Assembly: GCF_035222485.1 (NCBI RefSeq)
Contig: NC_085923.1
Coordinates: 3,534,001-3,598,000, forward strand
From: Podospora pseudoanserina
Lineage: Eukaryota > Ascomycota > Sordariomycetes > Sordariales > Podosporaceae
Direction of reading: 5' to 3'
Length of the DNA stretch: 64,000 bases
A program made the translations under genes and the position numbers. Shown piece after piece: positions 19,623 through 30,351 of this stretch. How positions within the stretch are numbered: the first letter of the stretch is position 1; every line of letters begins with the position of its first letter. Below the pieces are notes generated by a model. It worked only from the letters and a program-made list of their open reading frames with translations, had not been told where the DNA came from and made no database searches.

Positions 19623-20270
19623 TGTGGATGTTGGGATAAAACGAAGCAAGAGAAGGAAGAAGAAGGAGAGGAGGTGGGATTCTTATGATTTATCCATCTA
19701 GGACCTAGCTACAGAGACGTGATGCGTGTGATGGGTGCCCCCGACCCCGGGCCACCTCATTCGGCGAGGACAGTGAGGACGGCAGGCGCCAACAGGCCGG
19801 GTGAGTCAAAATAAGCGTTGCTCCCCGGCCACGGCAGCGCTGACAGTGCCGCCCGAGCACATCGCCAAGACCGCCGTGGTAGGGTGCTTCAGGGGCTTTA
19901 GCGCTTACACGCCAGGCTTGACACAAAGTCCATGAAGATCATGACCATGACTGGGCATCCAAGGTAGGTAGGCAATGTCGAGTGCACAGTGCGGCCACGG
20001 ACGTAGCGGTTAGCAACGCAACAGATGCGTTGGAAATATCTTGAATTAAGCTAAGATCATGTAGTAGGTGGCATGCATTGCGTCCGAACGCCCGGAATAT
20101 GCCACGGATGCAGGTATGTACGTCTAGAAAGTAGTAAAAAGGTATCTAAAGAGACAAAAGGAATGAAAAAGAAAAAGAATCCAATGGAACTCGTTACCAA
20201 AACTCGCTGAACAAAACACTAGGTACCCTCCCAACTTTGCAGAATGCCCCGTTGCACCATCATGACGTGG
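19623..20270. other. Intergenic, nothing recognised
   Basis: Promoter side of the VWA-RBR gene and 3' flank of the rhodopsin-like gene. GGCAGGCGCCAACAGG-type GC-rich stretches occur near 19780 but no gene is supported. Confidence 0.4.
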
Positions 20271-21638
20271 TTAGTCTGCTGACTGCTTGAAATCCGTGTG
20301 CACCCTGATTCCCTTCAAGGGAACCTCGTCTCCACTCATGCTCTCACTGTCCCCCTGTTTCCCTGGTCGACTCGTTACCGTATAAGCATAGCCATGATCC
20401 GGCCGCAACCCAGTATCGTCGCGGGTGAGCGTCGCCGTCCTTCCAGTGTCGAGTGCCGTCTCGCTGAGATTTGAGTCGTCGGGCAGACGGTAAAAGGCTC
20501 TGTCGCCGTCTTTTCGCAGCTCGCCGCCAGACTCAGTCCGGTCGCTGACTGACCCCGTCGACTTCATGTTGCCTCCACCAGTGCCGCCGAAGTTGTTCTT
20601 GGAGGAAAAGCCGTTCTTGCTTCCGCTGCCGCTGCCGCCTGTGATGAGGGATCCCGAGATGCCCATCCTTGTCAAGATCAGGCTCATGATGGGGGCGAGG
20701 GTGGGCAGGTTTGCCGAGATGATGCCTGCAGACATTTCGATGGCGGTCCAGCCGACAGTCGGTGCGAGGGAGTACGATGGGTCGTCGTTGGTGTAGGTGA
20801 AAAGCACCGTGGTTCGGTACGCCGAGGCAAAAACGACGCTGGGGTTGAGATTGAGGTTAGGGAATGGCACGGGAAGCCTGGCAAGCGGAGGGCTGGAAAA
20901 CTCACAAGAAACCCAAGCAGAAAGCCACTGTCACACCAATCTTTTCAGACTGCCGCAGCTGCAGCTTCCACACCTGAGGGATAGGCAGCACGAGAATGGC
21001 AATGTCAGACACGATGGTGGAGATGGCGTTGGCGATCCACGTCCCAACCTGGTTGATGCAGCGGCCTGGCAGGTGCGGATACCACAGCTTTTCGACAGGA
21101 ACGCAGATGAAGATGAAGAGGAAGGTGATGGTGATGACCCAGGCGATAATGAAGGCGCTGATGCCCCAGGCCATCTTCTTGAAGTAAGGGAAGCGAAAGA
21201 TGCGGTAGTACATGAAGAGAATGGCCATCTTGGTGAAGACGAGGTTGAAGGCGTATAAAATCTCGGCGACGACGAGGAACTTGGCCATGAGGACAATATT
21301 TTCCATGGGCACTTTGTCGGCGTGAATGCCCATGCCGGCCGAATACATGGCAAAGATGAAGCCAACCGTGACAAAGTTCCATAACTGCCAGCCGGGCCTT
21401 GTTAGAAATCGTAAAAGACATGAGCGGCGCTGGCACAAACCTGAGAAAATACAATCATCCAATCATCCCACCACAGCTTTTGGGCCTTGATATATCGAGC
21501 CCAGAGGCGCAGGAGGACTGAGACGGTGGAAAGAACCGTGACCGACACGACGGTAGCGAGAGTCCATGGCTGCAGGTTGTCAGGGTCGTAACCCGGGATG
21601 CCGGGCAGGACGGACTTGGAATCATCGGAATCTGCCAT
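20271..21638 (-). CDS. SAT4/fungal rhodopsin-like seven-TM protein
   Basis: Exons 21638-21441, 21384-20906 and 20838-20271, with introns of 56 nt (branch TTCTAAC) and 67 nt (branch CCCTAAC), give 414 residues. The start MADSDDSK follows from frame and context. Seven hydrophobic spans cover about residues 25-290. Signature elements are LWWDDWMIVF after TM2, a long TM3-TM4 segment with YYRIFR, FICVPVEKLWYP, GRCINQ, and DIAILVLPIPQVWKL before TM6. These match the large PTH11-related/SAT4-type family of Pezizomycotina, of mostly unknown ligand. The 125-residue C-tail is Gly/Ser-rich and likely cytosolic. A short alternative acceptor inside intron 2 would leave a 28-nt intron and is rejected. Confidence 0.85.
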
Positions 21639-22960
21639 GACTGGGAAGTGGTGACGCGATTTCAGAAAACCTGGGAAAGAGAATAATGAGAGACTCCAGG
21701 TTTTGAGAATTCTGGGCGGCACAAAAACATGGTCGCGGCGTTTTTGAGTGTCAGGGGAAGTTTTGCTTTTTGGGGATGGGCAAGGGATATGATGGGCATC
21801 GTGAGGTGCGCAGGTTGCATTGGACTCCTGTCGATCAACTGCATAAGAGGCCAGTTCCCATTCGTAACATATTTTCTTCTGCTCTTCTGCTTCAGTTTCC
21901 TCACCCCACGCTAATCCTTGTTCGCACCTTTTGATTTGATCATTCGTTTTTAGGGTGGACTCGACATCCCCGGGACCCTACCTAAAGCCGGGGGACGGGG
22001 CCGGGGGAGCAGCTCCCCACAAGCCGGTTCGGTCTAGTCTCGGGTCTCGGTGTGGGAGGGAAGGTAGGTGGAGAAACGCTAACAAAAATTCCTCTTAAGT
22101 TGTTCATTGCGCGCAGAAATGGGAGGATGGCTGTTATGCAACTTGCATTCGAGCTGGGTTTGGCCCATGCATATACCTAGGTAGGTATGGATGCATGTGC
22201 GGGAAACGCACCATGGCCACACCACCTTGCAATTCTCTCATAGCCACGGAGTATCTAGGTACCTTAGGTGCTTAGGTAAATATTCCGTATGTTTTGATGT
22301 CAGAATACCAGCATCCATTGAAGAAGCCGTCGTTTGTTTCGTGGGGTACCCAGCTAAGGCTTCATTGGTGGCCCACTGATCGGCATCGGCCGAATGGTGG
22401 ACTGAGGCGACTGGCGAAGGATTTGCTCACTTTACCTAGCCAGGCATAGTGTCACGTTTAGGAAATAACGGGCAAAGTGTCAGTGTCAGAAAACAAAATC
22501 CGCCTCAAAGGCGTGAAGATCTTGACGCAATTGAAGATATCGTGTGACATAACAACATTGGGACCTCGATATCCTTTTACTGAAGTGATACCAGTGGTTC
22601 AATCTTGCTGTCTTGATGGGTAAGGAAGGTAAAGGTCGACATAAGACCCCTGTGGCGAACTCGGTAATTGTGTGATTCTGGACCGCATCCGCGCCGAGCA
22701 AAAAACCGAACCAATTGCCGACGTAAGTATCGGGTTGAGCAGATGGCGAAGGGATCATGAATCAACGCCGTGACCCTGAATCTGCCCTGATCGGAGATCT
22801 ATCCGCAAGTAAGGGGGTGAATCTCTTCAAATGATACCTACTGACACCCATTTTCCTGCACCTTCACACTGCCCATCAAAGGTGTGCTGTATAATGTCCT
22901 TCTGCTGATATACCTTCTACCGTCTCAGCGCCTCGACCCCCAGCGACAGCTTTACCCCTA
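21639..22960. other. Gene-free region with TACCTAGGTA-type motifs
   Basis: About 1.3 kb without a supportable gene. It holds clusters of a short palindromic motif (TACCTAGGTAGGTA near 22174-22187; CTAGGTACCTTAGG near 22255-22268). A G-rich run lies near 21985-22010. It starts the gene-poor accessory stretch. Confidence 0.4.
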
Positions 22961-22979
22961 TGCCCAAGTTCGCCACTGG

Positions 22980-23480
22980 TAGGTGCCCTAGTGAAGGTAT
23001 TAAGTGTGATTGCCACAGTCTCGGCAGGTACTCATTCTCGACCATGAGTTCGGCATCGAGCCGTCGAGCCTTCCAGACAGGCGTGCTAGGGAGAGTGATG
23101 CAATAAGAAACATGCTTGATAAAACGCCAGTATCCAAGTGTTTGTTTGGACGACTTCTAGGGATCTACGGCCACATACTTGTCGAGAAGTTGCCTGGTAG
23201 CCGCGGCTGTCCCAATATTCCACGTCTCGTCGCTCTCCGAGACTGTGACCCAACACCCTGCCGTATCTCTTCCCGTAGCCACAATTTGTAACTTTCCATC
23301 AACATCGGCCAACCCAAAGGACTGCTCCGACATGGTGTATTTATCAAACTATCCCATCTGGTCGTAGTATGCCATGCTACTCAACACTGTAATCAGGCTC
23401 TGCAGGCAGAGGCTCTTGATCCACCCCCCTTCAAAGTTTCCTGAACTGAAAGTTGATTCTCTGAATCCCTTCCTTCACGG
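22980..23480 (-). pseudogene. Degraded coding remnant, family unknown
   Basis: On the minus strand one frame stays open over about 165 codons, broken only by single TAG or TGA codons. It includes plausible protein segments such as NFEGGWIKSLCLQSL, SSMAYYDQMG, MSEQSFGLADVDGKL and DETWNIGTAAATRQLLDKY. The longest uninterrupted piece starting with Met is 58 residues (MSEQSFGLAD... ending at the stop near 23160). No family is recognised; a link to large fungal accessory families is possible but unproven. It sits next to a broken F-box gene, which supports decay rather than chance. Confidence 0.35.
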
Positions 23481-23699
23481 GGAAATGTGCCAAGCAAGTA
23501 AAAGGGACAGGCTCGTGACATCGAACCTCATTCCCCCCCATTCTCCGTCGCCCTTCTTGTCCACGTCCCACCCGTATCAACAAGCCGCGATGTGATCCTC
23601 TCCGATGTAGACGGATCGGCCACCTCCCCGTTACACTTCACCCCTACTCCTGAGCCGATATTCGGTTCAAAGTCTTCACAGTTCGCTCTCCGTATCGGA

Positions 23700-25250
23700 T
23701 CCTGAAACTGAAACGAAGTGTCCATCTTCGTCATCAGCCCAAGTATCATGCACGAATTCGTACGCCTCTCTATCGACATAGACAAACTTGGCGTCAATAC
23801 CTTGTCGACTAGCCAAGCTCTTGAGCTCCCATCCCATCTGTGTTAACTCGGATCAAGCATCATCGAAGGGAAGATCTTCCGGTGTTTCGGAGTGCCCCAA
23901 ATCGAGGAGAAGCTTTCGGAATTTTGGTTGGGTTTCTGACACTGTTGACAGCCAACGAATAATGATGCGCATGAGGGCTCTCTGGTTCCAGGACATCCCC
24001 GGCCAGTGATCGTATACATCGCCATAGCCCACCGATAGATCTCCCTCCCGGCGCCAACGTTTCGAGATTGCATGGGAGACAGGTACCCAAGATTTCGGCT
24101 CCTTTGGCAATCTCGGGTGCTTTCAACCCGAACCAAAAACGCGAGTGGAATGGCAAGAGTCTTGAGTTGGTCGAAGGTCCCAAGCGCCATTGCACCCACG
24201 ACCTTGGTTGGGACCGGGCCAGTGCCAGGCCATCCGTCCACGCTACTGTTCGAAGCCCCAATGTTGGGCTCGGTCAACGTATCTCTGACTTGCAGCAGGG
24301 CATTCATCGCGATATTCAGGTCAAAAACAGGCGTGTTGTGCTCAGCCTCCCCTGGCCACTCATCATGAAGGTACGGGTCGAATTCCCATTCACACCAGAG
24401 TGTTTTCAGACGAGGTGTGGCGGCAAGCAACTCGGGTAGGTGAAGCTCTCTGAATGACCGTATTTTGAGACAGGTGATCGGTGTTGATGGTAGTGCGACC
24501 ATGGGCCATACCAGATGCGGACTTGGGTTTGCTCCTCTGGTGGGGTTGTCCAGGAAAACCTTGAGGCTTGTCAGCGACGGGAGGTAGAGGAATGGGAGGA
24601 CGTCTTCAGTGTGCCGCACGTGAGGTTCATCATGGACATGTAGGAGAGTAACGGTCTTGAGATGTTGCAATATCTTTTCGTCGGCTTGGACCAGTTCTGG
24701 ACTGCAGCGCACTGTTTGTACAAGGCTTATGCATACGCTGTCCCTCTCAAAGTTATTGTAGAGGCTTAGATGCTCGAGACGCGGTAGAAGGGTGAGAAGG
24801 AGGGCCAGATGGGCATCCGTCAACCAATCGGGCTCCTTTTGACTCCACTCGCTGTACCAAGGCATATGCCTTCAACGGCTTTGCACAAAATCGAGTATGA
24901 GCTCAAGAGGTCCCTCATCGATCCACCCGTCGAACCGCTCATAGTCGAGGGAGCGTATGTAGAGGGCAAGATCCGGTCTTGACACCACAGTCCGTAAGAG
25001 TAAGACGGTGCGGGCGGCTTGTCTTCCCCCAAACCTTGCTATCTTTTCCCTGTCATCAAGGCGTATTTTGGCGTACAGATAGGACTGTGCCAGAACAAGC
25101 AGGCGCGGATGTGTGAGGCAGACCGCATTCAAGTCACATCGGTCAAGATAGTTGAGAACCGGATGCAAAATGTCGTCGCAGCATGTGAGAAAGGTGGTGG
25201 GTTATTCGACTCCATAGTAACTTTTCAAGCTTTTGGGACAGAAGATGATG
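23700..25250 (-). pseudogene. Broken F-box/LRR-like protein gene
   Basis: The minus strand reads DDILHPVLNYLDRCDLNAV (F-box-like, near 25170-25120) and then about 95 codons to an in-frame TGA at about 24877-24879. The same frame resumes at once with MPWYSEWSQKEPDWLTDAHL and leucine-rich segments (LLPRLEHLSLYNNF, LPSLTSLKVFL, ATPRLKTLWCEWEF). After about base 24115 the apparent reading shifts frame at least twice (GAEILGTCLPCNLETL, then ALMRIIIRWLSTVSE). It reaches LPFDDA, another TGA, and a last in-frame stretch ending HDTWADDEDGHFVSVSGSD near 23700. The N-terminal piece before DDIL is also out of frame with MESNNPPPF. The number of breaks argues for a pseudogene of the fungal F-box family, which normally recruits substrates to SCF ubiquitin ligases. 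Confidence 0.6.
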
Positions 25251-25404
25251 GCTTGCAGAACTTAGTCGATACCTACGTGGGTGTTTTTGTCACATCAATA
25301 GTGGGGTCATCCCGATGAGACAAGGTATATTATATGTATGATCTGTCTTGAATTCATGGCGATGAACACGAGGATTCTACATCATATCAACACCCCTTCA
25401 GACC

Positions 25405-26466
25405 TCAGATAATATTCTTCAACTCCTGACCTCCCAAGAATTTCCTCATGTTCTCCACAATCAACTCCTCAGCACCCTGTGGCCGCCCACCAGCAGCATG
25501 TGGCGACAGAATCAAATTCTTGGCACCATACAATTTGTTGCCCTCTGGTAACGGTTCAGTCTCAAACACATCCAACGCCGCTCCCCCAATCTGTTCCCCT
25601 TCCAAAGCCTCGAACAACGCATCCTCGTCAATCGACGTTCCTCTCCCCACATTCACCACCCACGCATGGTTTGGCAAGTACCCCAGCCTCTCCCTGTTCA
25701 AAGCATGTTTCGTCGAGGCATCCCCCGGCAGAATCATCACCAATGCATCCGTTTCTTTCAAGATGTCCTCCAACGAATCCTCACCAAACACCTCAATCCC
25801 ATCCCTCACTCCCTTGCTCCTCGCCAGCCCCTTGACAGTCGCGCCCAAAGCCACAAGATGCGGTGTCAGTGACTTGGCAATGTTGCCGAATCCCCAAATT
25901 GTTACTCTGGCATCTCTCAGTGTTCTGAAGGTATCCTTCTCCCGATCTGGCTGCGGACCACCAAGGTGACCAGGCCACTTCCCTTGCAGTTGGTAATCCC
26001 TCATCTCATAGAACCTTCTCGCGGCATTGAGCAACAAGCCCAGGGCGTGTTCGGCAACCGTCTTGTCGTGCAGCCCAGAGCCGGTGGTGATCTTGACCTT
26101 GGAGGCGTCAAACCCGGCCGAGAGGACGTCATTGGGACCGGCGGCGAGGGACTGGATCCATTTCAGGTCCTTGAGGTTCTTGACCGCGTAGGTGAGATTG
26201 TCTTTGGAGTTGGCCCAGGTGACTAGGATCTCGGCGTCATGGTGCTCGGAGGGGAGAGTGGGGGATTTGACATCGTAGGGGTGGAGGGTGAGGGTGGGGA
26301 AGCCGGTTATTTTGGCGGGGTCGAGTACCAAGGAAGTTGGATAGAGGAGCTTCATGTTTGCTGGGGATGAGGGAGAGAAGGCTCTGGTTTTGGTTATAGA
26401 TGCGAATGATGGTTGGGCAAAGGATTTGAAGATGTAGAAGCTGGGACGAAGAGGCAGCTGGAGCAT
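25405..26466 (-). CDS. D-isomer-specific 2-hydroxyacid dehydrogenase
   Basis: A single exon. The start at 26466 (MLQLPLRPSFYIFKSFAQPS) is chosen because the longer ATG at 26655 directly abuts the stop codon of the upstream gene; the chosen start gives 353 residues with a basic, possibly mitochondrial leader. An NAD-binding Rossmann fold is marked by TIWGFGNIAKSL. The last glycine of GxGxxG is Ala here. The catalytic residues follow in order: Arg in VVNVGRGTSIDEDAL, Glu in LDVFETEPLPEG and His in LSPHAAGG. The family reduces 2-oxo acids or glyoxylate, or oxidises D-2-hydroxyacids; the exact substrate is not readable. It is in tandem with a flavin-reductase-like gene on the same strand. Confidence 0.87.
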   Translation of the reverse strand: MLQLPLRPSFYIFKSFAQPSFASITKTRAFSPSSPANMKLLYPTSLVLDPAKITGFPTLTLHPYDVKSPTLPSEHHDAEILVTWANSKDNLTYAVKNLKDLKWIQSLAAGPNDVLSAGFDASKVKITTGSGLHDKTVAEHALGLLLNAARRFYEMRDYQLQGKWPGHLGGPQPDREKDTFRTLRDARVTIWGFGNIAKSLTPHLVALGATVKGLARSKGVRDGIEVFGEDSLEDILKETDALVMILPGDASTKHALNRERLGYLPNHAWVVNVGRGTSIDEDALFEALEGEQIGGAALDVFETEPLPEGNKLYGAKNLILSPHAAGGRPQGAEELIVENMRKFLGGQELKNII

Positions 26467-26655
26467 TAGGTAGACTGAAACTGGAAGTCGATGACTGAGC
26501 TTCCCAAATGTCGTGAGTGAGGGGTCGATGTTGCCAAACAAATCATTGGCGGCCGTTGCCAGTGGGACGTGTGGAGCTTGCCGGCCGGTGTCGGAGCCGG
26601 AGCGGAGTCGGGATTTCGGCAGTGGAAGGGTTCTGGAATCCGGGGAAAGTGGCAT

Positions 26656-27393
26656 CTACTGTTCGTCAGGAGGTCGGCCCATGCTTTGCCGTGCCTGCTC
26701 CGCGTTGCCCTCCAGCCCCGCCAGAATTGCCTTATCTCCTCCAGGAATGACCATCTCAAAAGTCTTGTCCAAGACCACATAGTCGTAATAACCACACCGC
26801 GCGATGGGTTTCGTCTTGCCAATATCCAGCTTCCCCTCTTTCGACAAGGCCCAGTCCGCAATGTGCACCCCTTCGACCTTTCCAATCACCAAGTCCACAC
26901 CCCCCATCACCGACGCTCCCGGCAGTCGCAATGTTGAGTGATAACTGCACTCAAATTTGACCGGACTCTCCCTCACCATCGGAACCGGGTTCTGGACATC
27001 ACCCGGCAGACAAGAACTAAACTCCTTTTCCAAACCTACGTGCTCAAACTCGTCCACTTCAAAAGGGAACTGCTGAGCCGAAGCGTTGACCTTTTCCCTG
27101 AGATCCCATGTCGCCAGGTTCCACACAAACTTGGCCGTCGACTCCACGTTGCGCACAGTGTCTTTCTTGAAGCCTTCGGGCGTTTGGTTGGCAGAAAACA
27201 TGACATATGGCGGGTCGAAGCTGAGGTTCGTGAACTGACTGAAGGGTGCTAGGTTATGAGTTGGCTGTGTGGACGGGGAAGCCGGCGTGAGAGGGGAGGT
27301 GGTTGATATCCATCCTATAGGTCGAGGCACAACACATGCCTTGAAGGGATCGAAAAGCAGGTTGTGGTGTGTTTTTCCTGGTTGGTAAAACAT
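26656..27393 (-). CDS. Flavin reductase-like (FMN split-barrel) domain protein
   Basis: A single exon of 245 residues starting MFYQPGKTHH. The order of motifs, VPRPIGWISTTSP, then LAPFSQFTNLSFDPPYVMFS, then KDTVRNVESTAKFVWNLAT, matches the fungal flavin-reductase-like/DUF447-type split-barrel family that binds FMN. The middle continues with PVKFECSYHS and the core ends near DYVVLDKTFEMVIPGG. Family members are NAD(P)H:flavin oxidoreductases or proteins of unknown role. It lies 189 bases upstream of the chosen start of the dehydrogenase and on the same strand, so the pair may share regulation. Confidence 0.82.
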   Translation of the reverse strand: MFYQPGKTHHNLLFDPFKACVVPRPIGWISTTSPLTPASPSTQPTHNLAPFSQFTNLSFDPPYVMFSANQTPEGFKKDTVRNVESTAKFVWNLATWDLREKVNASAQQFPFEVDEFEHVGLEKEFSSCLPGDVQNPVPMVRESPVKFECSYHSTLRLPGASVMGGVDLVIGKVEGVHIADWALSKEGKLDIGKTKPIARCGYYDYVVLDKTFEMVIPGGDKAILAGLEGNAEQARQSMGRPPDEQ

Positions 27394-28572
27394 GTTGCTA
27401 CGTAGTTGGGTGGTGCAAGAAAGACTCTGATGATAACTGAAGCTTGGAAATGTCCGGAGTTAGCTAGGTGCTACCAGAAGTTGCACAAAAAGGCATAGGG
27501 TGGGGAAGCGAAAACGATCAGTCCGGCGCACATTTTCCGGGCCATGCCCACTTTCTCCAATGGAGGGGGAATCATGCTTCAAAGCTACCCCAAGGCACCC
27601 TCAACTGGAAAATACAGTTAATTCATGCTATTTCAATACCAACAACGCCAAATCTGTATACCTACTAGACGCAGTTAGGTAGGTACTGAACCAAAGCATC
27701 CCAGTCTAAGGTACGTAATAAAAACTTCTAGGCCTGGAAATTCTCTTCAAAGTTATCTGTGGACTCGAAAGAAGCCTTGATCCAAATGCAAGACTACTCG
27801 ATAGAGCTTGGAATGACGACTGTAGAGGTAGGCGAGCTGATTTGCGATATGCTTGTGTATGGTTGTGGTGCGTCTGAAGAAGTAGAGGAAGACTGGTGAG
27901 ACCAGTTGACAGATGATAGTTACAAAATAAGCCTGAAATCCACGGTGATGTGAACTTTTGGACTTCAGCTTCATTTATGTTCTTCTGAAATGGGGGTGCT
28001 TCTATCCCGGCCTACTCGTGAATAACGACTTCATACACTTTAAAAGATAATTAACACACCTTTAAGAAATCCAGCATGGCTCGAAAGATTGTGAATAGGC
28101 CCTGAATACCTAATACCTAGTGAACAGACCTATTCTTGTTTGAAAAAATGTAAAATTCACGTTGGAGTGTTTTGTGTGCCTTACCAGGTAGTTAAGGTAC
28201 CTACCCACCTAGGTATGATTATTTTGATCAGGGTGCGTTTATACATCCAGCTGTTAGACGGGCGCTCATGAGTTATCTACCTTAGGTGCCCAGGTACCCA
28301 GATTGCTGCTACCGAATCCCTAGTGGCTGGAGTTATTTTCGGGTTGTTTCAGCATTCGTCAACTGTTGATCAGAGACGTAAATTCCACCGTGAACTGCGT
28401 AAAGGGGCCATTTGACACTGTACTGGCAGTAGGCCACGTATTAGTATGTGCCTCTGATTGGACGCAGGCTTGAAGTGACTGCGGGGACGGGAAGAGTGAT
28501 AAATGGACCTGTGGCTCTCCGAGTCAAGCTTGCTAAACGCACTGTGGAATCGAAGCATAACCGCGAACCTGA
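27394..28572. other. Gene-free AT-rich region with AGGTACCT-type motifs
   Basis: No supported gene. Motif clusters occur at 27675-27686 (TTAGGTAGGTAC), 28193-28216 (around AAGGTACCTACC and CCTAGGTAT) and 28278-28298. The short open frames have no coding character that I can recognise. Confidence 0.4.
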
Positions 28573-29335
28573 ATGGGATCTCCATGGGGCGACGCATGGC
28601 GTAAATACTTGGAAGTTTCAGCCGCCGGATGGAGAGCTCTAGAGATTCGAATTCCGCTTTTGATATCCGACGCTGGCCCGATCACTTCTGCTCGAGACAT
28701 GAAAGCCCTCTTGGGTTTGGAATCACCACCTCCCATTATGAGCGGCACATTGAGCTCCATCGCGAATATATGGGAGGCTCAAGACGAAAGTGAGGATTCT
28801 GGTTGCAGTACGTGCGAGGTACAGGTATGCATGCTTCTTTTGGAAGATGTGCAGCTCCTGAAGGACCTCACAGAGCACAACAAAGGGGTCTTGTGTTGTT
28901 TTAATGTTGCCTCAGACAACAGATTGGCAGGCACATCCGAAACCCAAAGTAAAGCAAACACGCAGATTTCTCAAGGTCGAAAAGGTCTTGGACCAGCCGA
29001 ATGGCAGCCATCCAGATGGTTCACCCCGCCCTCTTCCTGTCTGGCATGCTGGAAACCACGACACACCAGGGCGGTGGGAACCACCTCGACGCCATGCTCC
29101 TATTCTCATATCTGATGACGGTCCAACTACATCGGCTAAGCAGTTGCGGTCGTGGGTACGCGGGATGGAGTCAAAGGCCACCACGGTCGAGGTAGTGAAG
29201 AAGCGGTACACTATTCAGGAGACTGGCGATGAAACTGAGCTTGATAGAGTACTAGTCTGTCTCGTCACCCAAAGAGACATGGATAAACTTGGCACCGTCG
29301 CTGTATGCAGAGAGACGGTGGAGGAAGGCGTTTGA
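28573..29335 (+). pseudogene. Fragmented unknown gene with an internal duplication
   Basis: Two overlapping plus-strand frames carry related text: RIPLLISDAGPITSARDM (about 28651-28704) in one frame and HAPILISDDGPTTSAKQL (about 29090-29147) in another. The first is followed by a long polar stretch containing MLLLEDVQLLKDLTEHN; the second ends in a 60-codon tail with QETGDETELDRVLVCLV. No single frame or obvious intron joins them. This looks like two diverged copies of one gene piece, or one gene with an internal repeat that has since broken. No family is recognised. Confidence 0.35.
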
Positions 29336-30351
29336 CTTGATGGCGCGATCTGCCCCTTGGTGATAGTGAAGGAAAGAAAGGAGGAGGTCGAATAAGTAGC
29401 ACCAAGGTAGGAAGCGACCTTAAAGCCATGGAGCAGTTCCCGGGGAGTAGTTGTGGTTAATTTGGATGCGATCTGTGTCCTACCTCTGCGGAAAGATGTC
29501 TTAGTATACCTACCCGCACAAATGAGGTTGGCAGCGAGTATCAGACATGATGGAAATGACGATTTCTAAGAGCAGTGAAAGGAAAACGGAGGAAGGCGGT
29601 TTGCTGCGACCCAGACAGAGCGCGATAGGGCTGACATATACTGACTGGAACGCCTTGGATACGGATACGCGTATAGCACTTCCGCGCGTCGAAGCATTCA
29701 ATGGTGCAGGGGGCTGCGCCCCTTTTTATGCCCCTTGACCCACTCAGGTTGAGCACGACACCAAATGAGCTGCGTCCAAGCAAGCATTCACCATGCGGCT
29801 GCATCCGCAATCCAACGTCTGCAATGGAACTTTTTGCTAGATCCCGAGCTGTCGGTAAGCATCAAACCACCAGAAAGGGATCTCCTTTGATGGACCTACC
29901 CGATAAAGTGGTCCCGTACCCTGGTAGCTTACCCACGTCCCTATACGCGTATAGCGGCGGAACATGCCGAGCAGCGACACCACTACTTGAGAGCCGCCCA
30001 ACCTGGTAATGTCTTGTCGGCTATCGAATCTGCGCCTTGAGGGTGGATATGACGGAGGTTGTTTTGCATTGCATCTGGGAATACGTGGACACGTAATCCA
30101 CAGGTTGGTTGGTTTCCTTCCTGCGAAGGCTGCCGAACCCTTGTACGAGTGAGGCATGGACGGAACCTGAGAATATATACGCTGGTCCACTCGACCTGTG
30201 TCTTTTCCCTTTTCCCCATATCCAAACAAACCGTTAGCTTTTCAGAGCATCCATCGCCTGTTGTTACCTAGATACCTACTCTTCTCAGGTGCCGGACTCG
30301 ACTCCTCGTAGTTCCCATCCAGCTCTCTCTCTCAGCCACTCTACCTGAAGC
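29336..30351. other. Intergenic, nothing recognised
   Basis: Flank between the fragmented region and the RTA1-like gene. Several short ORFs overlap on both strands without support. The final 150 bases are pyrimidine-rich, as expected upstream of a start codon. Confidence 0.4.

Noticed and set aside
16260-19701. Plus-strand frames opposite the VWA-RBR gene
   Set aside because: Several frames of 60-271 codons are mirror images of the long minus-strand gene and have no motif.
20839-20905. A 28-nt intron ending at an early CAG in the rhodopsin-like gene
   Set aside because: Too short for fungal splicing; the later acceptor with a CCCTAAC branch restores the family sequence GFFVVFASAYR.
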